From Actinernus sp. WN-2022 (Eukaryota > Cnidaria > Anthozoa > Actiniaria > Actinernidae): DNA of 64,000 nt. The translations under genes were made by a program, and so were the position numbers. The stretch lies in NCBI GenBank assembly GCA_030867875.1, contig JAOWCC010001634.1, positions 34,243,867 through 34,307,866 of the forward strand. Direction: 5' to 3'. Positions within the stretch are counted from its first letter, which is position 1. Each line of letters starts with the position of its first letter. Under the pieces are notes generated by a model that worked only from the letters and a program-made list of their open reading frames with translations, did no database searches and was not told the origin of the DNA. Shown here piece after piece: positions 45,053 to 54,559 of this stretch.

Positions 45053-45971
45053 CCCTTTCACTACTGGACGCGTTTGGGCTCAATTAGTGAAAGCAGAGTG
45101 CTAACTCAACCCTCCCCCCTCAGTTCCAGTTTGGCTAGCCCAGGGTAGTTAAATACTGCTGAATTTTTAAACCAGGGGCTCAAGCTTTCCCCATGATGCC
45201 ATTCGGCAGAACTCTACTCGTCGGCGGTAAGTATGCTTTCTTCTGTAGGATTTCCAACGAAATATACTTGGTTTGCTTTTAGTAGGCCTTGTGAGTGGTT
45301 TCGCAGGATTTTTCTGTTGTGTTTCTGCTTTGAGACACATGAAATAATTCTTCACTGAAATCCTTGAAATTCTGCAGTTGGTTGTCTGTTCCCTCTGCTC
45401 AACCTTTTGTGTTTGTGTCACTTTAAAGCAACGGCTTGACTCCAAATCACCGCTCCTGGTTGTAGGGATAAAAGACTTCTAAAACAAATCCTACAGGAGT
45501 CCCGGGGAGGGGGGTCCCCTTGTGATTTTTTTGTTGATTACCCAGCATGCAATTGGAGGTGGGAACAGGAAAACATGGTGGAGAGAAGTGCAGCATTAAG
45601 AATAGCAGGTGTGTTTTGTGCAAACAAAACTTGTGGTTGGAAAGATTAAAGAAGGTACTGTAATGACTGAGTGCTGATTTTGTATTGGCGTTTGATTTCA
45701 AGGGAAAATGGGAAGGATTTTGGGGGCCGATTTTCAGCTCCTCAAAATTCGTGAAAATCGAAGAAACGAAAAACGATCTCCAAATCAAATGAGTTTTTCT
45801 CCAAAGTGGGAGAGTCAAGCGATCGCGGTTATAGCTGTGGCTTTGAAGTCATTCATCCCTTGAAATAATATCGCAACATCATATTTCCAGAATGTCTAGG
45901 TTTGATGCAATAATTTTCTCCAGGTACATACTTCATATTGGCCTGTTACGGCCGGTTCAGTAGCGAAAGGG
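45053..45971. mobile_element. TIR element (CCCTTTCAC ends), copy 1, TTAA TSD
   Basis: The ends CCCTTTCACTACTGGACG and the complement near 45950-45971 (..AGTAGCGAAAGGG) are inverted repeats flanked by TTAA (45049-45052, 45972-45975). The interior matches 58953-59963 at moderate identity, including GCTAACTCA..CCTCCCCCCTCAG and ACCCAGCATGCA. Minus-strand frames inside are short and not shared intact between copies. Confidence 0.82.
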
Positions 45972-45981
45972 TTAACTATAA

Positions 45982-46516
45982 TGCGGGTATCAGCGGCCAT
46001 CCCGAGGGGGCGGCCCCCGGGCAACCCACGGGCAACCCAGGGGCTTAGCAGGGGATTTGTAGCAAAAACATGCCCCACACGCGGGGCATTAGAGCGCTTT
46101 TGCGTTTTCGTCAAAATACCCCGGGGACATACCCACGGGGTTTGCACGTAATCTGCTGTCTCAACGTTCAGCGGTTTTCGCCACAGGACTCGCTCGATCG
46201 ATCGACGTTCTTCGATTTCTTTGTCCTTGAGGTAAGTCATATCATTATCATTCAAATTAAGAGATCCATTGTCAGAAGACAGAACAAAGAAATAAAGGAT
46301 AATATTTGTATAAAACTATTAAGATTTTTGACACTTCTAAAACGTTTAGCTTCTAATACATATAATATGTTGCCCAGGTTGCCCCAGGGGTGGGGGTTTT
46401 CGTCACAATTTTCTGCCCCACCCGAGGGGTTTTGGCATGTATTTGTCATGGCTGCTGTGACAAATGCCCCTGGGTGCCCGGGGGCCGCCCCCTCGGGATG
46501 GCCGCTGATACCCGCA
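45982..46516. mobile_element. Harbinger-like MITE, TAA target duplication
   Basis: Near-identical inverted ends of about 45 bp (TGCGGGTATCAGCGGCCATC.. at the left). They are flanked by TAA (45979-45981 and 46517-46519), the 3-bp target typical of PIF/Harbinger. Internal GC-rich CCCCGGG words and a CCCCACACGCGGGG hairpin are present. No transposase. Confidence 0.82.
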
Positions 46517-46517
46517 T

Positions 46518-46870
46518 AACATTTAAAATAACCAGGGCATTCCCGCAACACAACTCAGATAAAGACCTCCCATAGAGATTTACTTGCTTGTCCCACGATT
46601 TCCGTGGCTCAAGTGGGGGAGCAAAAGCTGTTAAACCAACCGTATCATCCACATAATCATCTAAACCACTCATTCTGGCATTAAAATTACCACACATAAT
46701 ATAATATCACCTTTCCTAGAAAAATTATAAATGCTTTCTTGAAGTAATTCAAAATGATCAATGCCCAATCTCCTTTCCCTGGAAGAATGTTGTGGAGGGA
46801 TGTATACCGTACAAACATACAGGTCACGCTTCAAACGAAATAAATCCTTCTCTAACCTGAATTTAAGGTT
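46518..46870 (-). pseudogene. Non-LTR AP endonuclease fragment
   Basis: On the minus strand, with one frame break: DLYVCTVYIPPQHSSRERRL, then CGNFNARMSGLDDYVDD (the GDFN-A-R box with D changed or framed as CGN) and ELCCGNALVILN. It belongs with the linker at 44740-45000. The Harbinger-like MITE cuts it at its left end. Confidence 0.7.
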
Positions 46871-46989
46871 CAGATGAAAATATTTAATTGATTTTAATCA
46901 TATTAGTATTATTGATAACATTATTTTATGTATAAAATTTAACTTAAAAAAAATAAAAACCCTTATGATTTGAATTAACATTTTCCAAT

Positions 46990-47172
46990 ATGGCTGACGA
47001 AGAAAGCCTTCTGGCAAGAGAAACACGCTCGCGAACTTGGGCAATTTGGGGTGCTTTAATACAGTTCTGTCTCATACAAACGGCCCCTACAGCGACCCCA
47101 AAAAACCTTGAAAAATCGCATGATACGTTTAATTTATTGGCAAACAAATACAAGTCTCTTGAATGGCTTTAG
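46990..47172 (+). CDS. Small ORF, unrecognised
   Basis: A 60-codon frame from an ATG in a fair context (AATATGGCTG), reading MADEESLLARETRSRTWAIW. It could be a first exon, but no clear donor follows and I recognise no family. Confidence 0.2.
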   Translation: MADEESLLARETRSRTWAIWGALIQFCLIQTAPTATPKNLEKSHDTFNLLANKYKSLEWL

Positions 47173-48101
47173 AAGTACATCAGATTTCCGATGTTAAGTA
47201 TTTTATTGTGGACCTTCGTAAAGCACAACAAGCTGGTTTTCTTCGCGACTCATTTCCATACAAGACGCGGCCATTGCGGGGCCGTATTCATGGAAAGAAA
47301 ATCGCTAGATAGACCTACAGTACAGAGGTAAGGATTAAATTAAGTTGTGTTATTGTCGTAATCATTTTATTTTCCGATGTTAAGTTTTCTTCGACACGTG
47401 CTGTTATCTTGCCATACGCTTATGAAAGTACGGCTGCACGCGTGTTTACTGTAAAATGTCGGAGTTAATGAGCTTGAAACTTGAAATTTGACGCCAAGAT
47501 AGTATGCAAATTAGAAAATACACCGGAAATGACCTCCAATTTTACGCGATGGGTCCAGAGTTTACGGCAACTGAGCTAAACTGTCCTTCTGTCAGTATTT
47601 GCCGTCGTTTGCCCATCATTTATCTGTGAACTCTAGCCACAAATTAGCCATTAAACATCGTTGTTTACCTGGGAACTCGTTTTTGGAGTCCAGTTATGGT
47701 ACATGTATATGTTATGGTTCGGGTTTGTGTTTTTGTCTGGGTTAGGGACTTTACTTATATGTTGTTTAATAACCACGAGGGGCTAGTTTGGAACTTTAGT
47801 TGTATAATGGAAAGGTGATAGCTTACTGCCTACAGTGCCGGACAACATTGGATTATTGGTTAGAAAGTGAGCGGTTCAAATCCCGGTCTGGACGCAAAGA
47901 GGAAACATGTAAGTCATAAGTATGCAAGTCTGTAGATGGAAGATACTGGGTAAGGATAAACAACCGTAAACAAGTGGTCATAGCAATGAAGATTTTTAGA
48001 ATCATTGATTGAGGGCGCACGCTTAGAAGGTAGAGAAGATCTTCCGAGCTGGGTTGGACCAGACAGTCTAAACTTAGATTAGACGGGTATAACCCATTTA
48101 G
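47173..48101. other. No gene recognised; one tRNA-like segment
   Basis: Mostly unassigned. At 47845-47895, GAGCGGTTCAAATCCCGGTC resembles a Pol III B box, so a tRNA-derived SINE head is possible. Confidence 0.35.
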
Positions 48102-48105
48102 ACAC
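48102..48105. repeat. Target duplication ACAC, left
   Basis: ACAC directly precedes the CACGGCTG terminus and recurs directly after the right terminus at 54137-54140. Extended to GACAC, the 5-bp word is also present at both ends, but there it overlaps the last base of the right TIR. Confidence 0.6.
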
Positions 48106-48139
48106 CACGGCTGTTTCACACCCGACATTAGGTTCCAGG
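48106..48139 (+). repeat. Left bipartite TIR, 7-bp spacing
   Basis: The terminal block 48106-48119 and inner block 48127-48139 are separated by 7 bp. Both blocks recur inverted at the right end, with 17 bp between them. Confidence 0.75.
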
Positions 48140-48195
48140 TTACCGCGCGGCTCGCTCATACAGAAATAAACCAGGCGTTCCTACCCAATTCAAAA

Positions 48196-48267
48196 ATGGC
48201 GCGAAAAATCGGCGGAAAGAGAACATTTTGTGCGCGTACGCGCCGTCAAAAACGCCGGAAGTCTCGT
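48196..48267 (+). CDS. Candidate first exon of the RAG1-N gene
   Basis: The ATG at 48196 opens MARKIGGKRTFCARTRRQKR, strongly basic like a nuclear localisation signal. A possible donor (GTAAAA) lies at 48268, in a phase that would fit an acceptor at 48600. Without it the frame stops at 48302. The main exon has no in-frame ATG before its first zinc ligands, so some upstream coding exon is needed; this is only one candidate. Confidence 0.25.
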
Positions 48268-48867
48268 GTAAAACTGAATAAAATTTGTTTTGTTTGCAAC
48301 ATTTAAAAGTCCATCAGTGTGTCTCTCTTCCTTCGTTTTTTATTTGTTTATCTTCGAAATCGCTTTACCATTATACCGCTTTGGTTCGGTTCCTGTGGTT
48401 CTCGAAGTGTTCGAATGTGCGAACACGAAAACAAATGAAGGTTCATTGCAGAGGGCTTAATTTCAGAAGAAAACCGTAAAAAAGCGAAAAGGTGGGTGAA
48501 AACATGTTTTTAATTATATGAGGAGTGGCATAAACGTCGTTCTTCCTTGCTTCCATTTTTTAAAATACAATATTTACTTAAAGTAATTGGGTAATCTCAG
48601 TTTTGCTTCTTTCAAAGGGTGACTACAGCCTCGGTTGATTATCACCTTGACAAAGTCAATCGATCCTGCCGTACTTGTGGAAAATTTATCGATCGAGACC
48701 GCACAACCTATTCTTCTACTAATTTAAAAACGGCAAATCGTCTACATCGGTTTTTTAATATTGAATCCGAGCTAGATGACGAGTGGCAGCCAAAGAAACT
48801 GTGCAACAACTGCATAACAAAAATAATAAAATGGGAGAAGTCCGAGCCATCCAAAACTGAGTACTCT

Positions 48868-48870
48868 TAA
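48868..48870 (+). other. In-frame nonsense codon in RAG1-N exon
   Basis: TAA between the CNNC and ECRVC zinc motifs. The codons before and after are in the same frame with no indel, so a single substitution explains it. Confidence 0.85.
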
Positions 48871-49110
48871 AAAGTGCGAAACGTACAACTGGCAACCACA
48901 CACACAAAAAACGAATGCAGAGTTTGCAGTGATTTTGCAGAAAAGGTGAAGGTGAACAAGAAAAAAGGGCCAAGGAAGCTCAACTTCGGCAGGGGTCGTC
49001 CAAAACAGATTAACCAAAGCCTTGCTGTTCCAGAAAACCTAACTATTCATTTACCCCATTTCACGCCCATTCCGCTAGAGAGGTTCGTGGAACCACAACC
49101 CGAAATACGT

Positions 49111-49370
49111 TGCCCAATTTGTCTTGGTGTTCTACGTTCACCAGTCCAGGGTCCATGTGAGCATTATTACTGTTACGTCTGTATAAACCGGTGGCTTAAA
49201 GAAAAAGTAGATGATGGAGAATGCCCAGTGTGCAAGGTTCCCCTACGATTTGATACGGTTGAAAAAGTCCCCCGCCTACTGATAACGCTATTAAACCAAG
49301 CGCAAGTGAGATGCATTTCCTGTGGGTCAGTCGTGGTACGAGAGCATCTAGAGTCTCACGAGGAAAATTG
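49111..49370 (+). other. RING finger plus adjacent zinc finger
   Basis: Eight RING ligands in C3HC4 order, with WLKE as the helix after the second pair, are followed after about 26 codons by CISC..H..H..C. RING plus neighbouring finger in this order is the RAG1 zinc-dimerisation layout. Confidence 0.82.
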
Positions 49371-51438
49371 TACTGGCCCAATGACAGTCAAACAACATCC
49401 TGGTGAAAAAACCACCCTTCGTGACCTTCTAAAAACGCCAATGAACAAACCACTCTGTGACGTGGAAGAGAAGGCAGCACTACATCTTCTGCGCAGGAAG
49501 CAAACGACCGACGGCCTAGAAAGCAATAACTGCCTCAAACTCAAAACTTCCGGAACGGTACGGTAACCCTCAGACTCATTTTATTTAGGTATACTGATCA
49601 TTCTGATAAGTGCTTCACAGGGCAAAAGATGAAACATAAATATTATCCTTCCCCCCCTCCCCCCCCAAAAAATAAAGAAGATAATGGGATATTTTAAGGG
49701 CTCCTCTTGCAAAACGTAAAATCAATTTTAAAGCCTTATTCATTGCATTTCATGTTCTCCATATGAAACTAAAAAATATGGCAAGTACTCCCCCTCCAAA
49801 TTCTTGGGCCCTTACTTACTTGTAAACCTATGTTGTAGTAATAATTAAGGGGACAATAAGTGGAAGGGATACATTTATTTTTCTAAACTATATAGTGAGA
49901 CATCCATCCATTACAGGATCTTTCAATAGTTCTGCTGCAAAAGTTGTATATGCATATTTATGTCACTGCTACTTCTATGCACCCTTACAGCCATTGCATT
50001 TGATGGTTATATCAATTCCCCGGACACAATCAGCACAGGCAAGTGAGAGAACCATCCAACGACGGGCCAAAGCTGTCCAAGAGCTCAGACAGTTAGTGAG
50101 TGGTGGCACACAAGAAGATGTCTATACCCAGCATGCTGCAGAGTTAAAACAACTAGACAAAGAAGAACGAACAAACATTTTAAAGGAAGCTGGACTCATT
50201 ACCAATGCACGACCGGAAGGAGGAGCAACCTTGGCAATGAAATCAACACTTGGCATCCCATGGAATAAACTGCAGCATTTGAAAAGGTAGCTATTTTATA
50301 AAAAAATGCTGACTTTTAATATTATCCAATAAAACTTCAATGTACAAGCAATTAGAAATTATGAAGAATTCGCCTTTTTTTTGCAATATATAGCCTTTTT
50401 TGTGTCGCCAAATACCAGTTATAAAAATCTAACTGGCTGCATTGGACATGCCTTGTAGTTCACCAGATTCTAGTACTGATACATAGTATTTGTCTACATA
50501 CTAACAGGTGGCTATCAAGCTGGGGATTATATCTTGAAAGTGAAAAGCTGATGCGAAAGCAGAGCAAAGAAAATGAAATGTGCAGTCTAATAGCTGAGGA
50601 AGTACCATTTTCTTTCAAGGCAAAACATGGGCAAGGAACAGAGATCAGACTGGCCCCATGTGTCAGAGTTACAAGTTTAGGCCAGTTCATCATTAGTTAT
50701 TCGGAAGAATGCTCAAAGTAAGTTTTAAGTCACCTTTTGAAATTAATATTTTAAAACTGACATGTACTACAGTGTTAATGTACTTGTACAAGCAAGCACC
50801 ACCAAATTCTTACCTATTTAGTATCAGTGATGTTGTTAAAGTGTTAATGTACTTGTACAAGCAAGCATTTAGTATCAGTGATGTTGTTAAAAAGTATAGT
50901 TTCTATTATGATGAATAATAGAAGGATTATTATGAGTGAAGGTGTTAACTAAGTCTAGTTTATATTATATGAGTGAAGGTATTATATATGTATGTAATTA
51001 TAAGTGTATATGATACAAATGTATGTGGAGTGATGGTGTTAACTAGGTATATATTATATGAGTAAGTATTATGGATATCTTATATGAAAGTTATTTAGTT
51101 AGAGAGTTATAAGAGGGGATGGTTAAATATTATTTATATGTTATGTGATGTTACAACGATGATAATGGTGGTGTGTAATGATTTTTAAGGGTTTATGTTG
51201 GCTTTGTAAAATTTAATGTTGATAGTATTAGGATAGTTTTTTGATGGTTAGTTTTTGTGTGATGTGTTAATGGTGTTTTTTGGTGTTTCTTGTTACTGGT
51301 GTGGTGTTATTGTTTAAAAATTATCATTAATTAGAAAATTTTGACATTTCTAGGTTTGACGAAGATTTGATGAAGATGTCATATACAACCATTTGTGATA
51401 AAATTGTGAGAGAGAAAAACAGAACTAAGTTACAATGA

Positions 51439-52001
51439 CCACGATAATACTATCACAATCTACGGTGTTTTCTCAAATAATGGGATAGATTTGCAAGTGG
51501 ATGGAGCTTAGTTGTCACTGAAGACAAGTCTTTCCAGGAAAGTAAGGTTGGATATATTTTGTGGAGAACAACATAGAAGGAATGGAAATCAAATATGACT
51601 AGAGATTGATTGATTATAAATTATAGAAAACCATTCATGTCTATAACTTTTTTGTATTCGTGGGTATACGCGTGCCCAAGGACAAGATTAGAAATGGAAG
51701 CCGAACATTCATAGAAAAAGGAGGCTGGTATTAACTTGATACATAATTTTTATTCACTTGTTATAATGTATATTAAAAATGCTTCAGTGAAATAAAAGCC
51801 TTATTCTGAAAGTTTGTAGTAATGAAAATGTTCTGACAGTTTGTAGTAATGAAAATTGTATAGTCTTAATATTTAACATATCATCTTGCTTTTAGGGGGG
51901 GCAATCTGTGCTATGGCTTTTTATTTTTTGTAAAATTGTATTCCTTCGTTCCGTCATCTTTTCTAGTTTTTTGTCAATATCTGTGTTTTTTTTTGTTTTT
52001 T
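51439..52001. other. Intergenic between convergent genes
   Basis: 3' flank of the RAG1-N gene and of the minus-strand frame. It holds AATAAA on the plus strand (51791) and AATAAA-like signals on the minus strand near 51915-51935. No remnant of a transposase core was recognised. Confidence 0.4.
51791..51796 (+). terminator. Polyadenylation signal of RAG1-N gene
   Basis: AATAAA 353 bp after the stop codon, the first one downstream on the plus strand in a suitable place. Confidence 0.45.
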
Positions 52002-52247
52002 TTATTCCACTTCATCAAGCCTTTTCTGAATGTCTGATCTTTGTCTTTTTAGGCTATTTCTTTCTTTCTCGATGTTCCCTTCAGCTCGTACTAAAGCCCC
52101 CATTCTCTTCATCCATGGTCTGCTGTTACTTAGGGTTTCGTCCAAATATGAGATGTCTGTATCTGAGGATACAGTAATTTCCTTCTCAAAACCATTTGTA
52201 AAATCCTCGGGAAACTCATTTGTGAAATCCTCTGGGAAATCATCCAT
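52002..52247 (-). CDS. Small acidic coiled-coil ORF, convergent to RAG1-N
   Basis: 81 codons from an ATG at 52245-52247. It opens with a duplicated acidic motif (MDDFPEDFTN then EFPEDFTN), continues through SSDTDISYLDETLS, and ends in a charged helix (NIEKERNSLKRQRSDIQKRL) likely to form a coiled coil. It stops in TAA at 52002-52004, with an A-rich stretch and polyadenylation-like signals downstream on its strand. A pyrimidine tract ending in AG lies just upstream of its ATG, so it may be the last exon of a longer gene. It resembles the N-terminal/coiled-coil layout of small DNA-binding partner proteins, but I do not recognise a family. It sits inside the same TIR pair as the RAG1-N gene. Confidence 0.4.
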   Translation of the reverse strand: MDDFPEDFTNEFPEDFTNGFEKEITVSSDTDISYLDETLSNSRPWMKRMGALVRAEGNIEKERNSLKRQRSDIQKRLDEVE

Positions 52248-52879
52248 GACCTTTTAAGGATTAAAGAGGTAAATTAAATATTTTTGATTAGTGTAATTAT
52301 GATATGTGGTCGGGGGTGGTTTGTCGTGGGTCGGGTGTGATGTGATGGGATGGGATTTTAATGCGTTGTGGGATTTGTTTTTGGGTTGTTTTCTCTTTGG
52401 GTTGTTTTCTCTTTACATGTACAAGCTTGTCTAAAAAATAACTAGCAAAACACTGAAATGTTATTCATTGTAAAAAAGTACATATTGGCTATTGCATAAC
52501 ATACATGGGTACAATAAATTATTATAGAATACCCTGCATGTCGACAGATCACTTAAAAACTGTGCCAAATTCCCCAATATAGTGCAGGTTTATGTAGATT
52601 GAGTCATTCTATGAATGACTTTTGGTCGAAAATAGTTTTTTTATTTTATTTCAGGGTTAGGTTTTTAGAAGTTTGAGAAAATGAATTATTAATGATCCAA
52701 CTTGTGGGGTATTCTAAATAATTATAATATTATTCCCATACATGTACAAATGTAGATGTCAAGACATGTGACTCGATGATCAATGGATTAATGTCTCTAT
52801 CAATTCCAACTTGCCAGCAAAGAAGAGTTGGGGCTGGAGAATTGATCACAGATAGTCAAATAGCAGATTTCACATCAAA

Positions 52880-52985
52880 GCTCATAAGAGATTTGCACTT
52901 GTTCCAAAGCATAATTTTGCATAGCTAATTAGCTGACCATTTGCAACGCTCTGTTTCAAAAACGTCAAATGCCCGGCTGGGATCG
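52880..52985 (+). repeat. Dispersed repeat segment shared with 5290-5375
   Basis: CATAAGAGATTTGCAC.. and ..GTCAAATGCCC parallel the copy at 5.3 kb with moderate divergence. Confidence 0.5.
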
Positions 52986-53109
52986 CCAGGTTTGGAATTG
53001 ATAGAGACATGATGATGACTAATTTGATGTACTTGTAAAATAAAGATGTGTTTATTTATCACTGAAATGATTACTGGCCGGCCGGTAGTGTCAATTAAAG
53101 GACACAGAT

Positions 53110-53491
53110 TGGGCCATTCCATTTTATATGCACACCCCCCCCCCCCTATTGAGGGACTTGGATATCCTTGGGGGAGGGAGGGGGTAAAACTGACAAACAT
53201 CCAGATGGGGATGAGTAAAATATCCAAAGGGGTAGATATCCACACCAGGGATATCCTGGATGGTAGCCAGGATATAATATCCAACAGCCCCACCCCTATT
53301 GAGGAACTTGGATATCCTTGGGGGGAGAGGGAAAAATCCTAGAGGGCTGGAAAGGCTATCCAAGGGGGTCTGGAGAAACAGCGAAAAAAACAAAAAAACA
53401 TCCAGAGGGGGTTGCCCAAAATTATATCCAAAGGGGTATAGAAGTGAATCCCTCAATAGGGGGGGGTGTGCATATAAAATGGAATGGCCCA
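53110..53491. mobile_element. TIR element with C/G-run ends
   Basis: TGGGCCATTCCATTTTATAT at the left is inverted at 53460-53491. Each arm ends inward in a C or G run of 8-13 bases. The interior has repeated TTGGATATCC-type words. It is inserted inside the RAG1-N transposon. Confidence 0.82.
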
Positions 53492-53556
53492 TTAGGCCAG
53501 CTACATGCACACGAGTATATCAGTATATGTGAAAAATATTTAACTCTAGTCTTTAA

Positions 53557-53650
53557 TTCTTTCACCGCCAAGTTCTCCTTAAAATTACATAAGCCTATCC
53601 GCCAAGTTATTTTGTATTCACTGCCATGCCATGCAATGGCGGTGAAAGAG
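53557..53650. mobile_element. 94-bp MITE, CTTTCACCGCCA ends, TTAA TSD
   Basis: TTCTTTCACCGCCA and TGGCGGTGAAAGAG are inverted, flanked by TTAA (53553-53556, 53651-53654). The ends are related to those of the elements at 45053 and 58953. Confidence 0.8.
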
Positions 53651-54092
53651 TTAAGTTGAGAAATGCGAATTACTGTAAACAAAAAAATGGAAGCAGCTCA
53701 AGGATAGCTAAATTCGATTTATATAGAAATACATAATTCGAAAAACACTTACCAGATAAAATGTTACGGTTTTTCCAAGAGAAATAAACCACTCGTTTAA
53801 GGCTTGAAGTTCAGTTCTTTTGCAAATCATCAGTCGTGTTATTCTCGCTCGTCAAAGTTGCTCGCAGATTCCACTGCATTGGGCAAAACAACTCCATGCA
53901 ACATAGCGTACAATACACCTCCCAACATGTTTGTTTTTAAATATTAACCTTGTGGTCTTGTACATCTTTCCGATTTTGGAGAATTCGTTGCCGAAAATGC
54001 CATTAGCACAACGCTTCCATTCCAAGACATGTGCACAAAATGGCGTCGCCCGAATTCGAACGGGCATGCGCGCGCATTTTTCAAATTTGGAG

Positions 54093-54136
54093 CCTGGGAC
54101 CTAATGGCGCGAAGTAATCATTGTGAAACAGCCGTG
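54093..54136 (-). repeat. Right bipartite TIR, 17-bp spacing
   Basis: Complement of the left blocks: inner block 54093-54105 (one mismatch) and terminal block 54123-54136 (exact). The spacer is 17 bp instead of 7. Confidence 0.75.
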
Positions 54137-54140
54137 ACAC
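54137..54140. repeat. Target duplication ACAC, right
   Basis: Matches 48102-48105. Confidence 0.6.
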
Positions 54141-54559
54141 GGTGAAAAACCGGTGGCAATAAGTACTTTTGCATAAGATTTATGTGACACCTATAATTAT
54201 CTTATCTACTTTATTCAGCTTTGATATAAAATTGGGCACCCTTGCCACGTGCAAGCCAGTTCGTTTATATATCTAAAAGTTAAAAGTTATTTAAAGTGAC
54301 AATCTATAGTATTAATACCACTTATTCGAATAACTTTTTTGTTGGTTCATATTTTAGGTTCCTTATTTTTGTTTTGTTTAGCCTTTTTTCATTTTTGAGC
54401 GGGGAAATGGGGCCGTGAGAAAGAAATAAAGAAATTGTCTGTAGGGAATGATAACTAATTATTTTCTCTAAAGGTGCCGTTGTATCCACATTTCTTTTGG
54501 CACTGCAGATTCAGTTGTCAAAATTTGTTACTGAAAATGTTTCTGGTTTTACCGCATAG

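Larger units (their letters stand above)
48601..51438 (+). pseudogene. RAG1 N-terminal-like RING protein, transposon-borne
   Basis: Exons: 48601 or 48618-49557; 50039-50286; 50508-50717; 51354-51438 (TGA). All junctions have GT..AG, and phases 0, 2, 2 join in frame. Exon 1: CRTC (48667) and CNNC (48802), then ECRVC (48916), correspond to the paired Cys motifs of the RAG1 zinc-binding region. A C3HC4 RING follows (49111-49233: CPIC, CEHYYCYVC, CPVC) and a Cys-Cys-His-His-type finger (49312-49370: CISC, HLESH). Exons 2-4 add a helical region (AVQELRQLVSGGTQED, LKQLDKEERTNILKEAG) and LGIPWNKLQHLKRWLSSWG, which I associate with the transposase family rather than with vertebrate RAG1. An in-frame TAA at 48868-48870 breaks exon 1. 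No RAG1 core and no DDE/DDD catalytic motif is seen, and the protein ends soon after SEECSKFDED. AATAAA lies at 51791. The RING would act as an E3 ubiquitin ligase domain if expressed. RAG1-N homology is confident; function is inference. Confidence 0.82.
48106..54136 (+). mobile_element. N-RAG-TP/Chapaev-like transposon with RAG1-N gene
   Basis: A 6031-bp interval bounded by exact 14-bp inverted ends (CACGGCTGTTTCAC at 48106-48119; its complement at 54123-54136). An inner inverted block follows (ATTAGGTTCCAGG at 48127-48139; the complement of ATTAGGTCCCAGG at 54093-54105). ACAC flanks both ends. Ends starting with CAC and a 4-bp duplication fit the Chapaev branch of the CACTA group. From memory, the mollusc element N-RAG-TP also encodes a RAG1 N-terminal-like protein. 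Contents: the four-exon RAG1-N gene (plus), a small convergent minus-strand frame, and two later MITE insertions (53110-53491, 53557-53650). No intact transposase core is seen, so this copy is non-autonomous or decayed. Confidence 0.65.

Noticed and set aside
48619..48870. GTG at 48619 as the true start of the RAG1-N protein
   Set aside because: It lies next to a splice acceptor (TTTCAAAG) and the frame is open further upstream. No ATG precedes the zinc motifs, so an upstream exon is needed.
48601..51438. A complete RAG1 gene or functional V(D)J recombinase
   Set aside because: Only the zinc-binding N-terminal region is seen. No catalytic core and no RAG2-like kelch repeats are present, and one in-frame stop breaks the first exon.
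52002..52247. RAG2 partner gene
   Set aside because: Gene order is reminiscent of ProtoRAG, but 81 acidic coiled-coil residues have no kelch or PHD features.
53046..53682. Overlapping Gly/Pro-rich frames on both strands as genes
   Set aside because: They arise from C/G runs and inverted repeats of the TIR element at 53110-53491.
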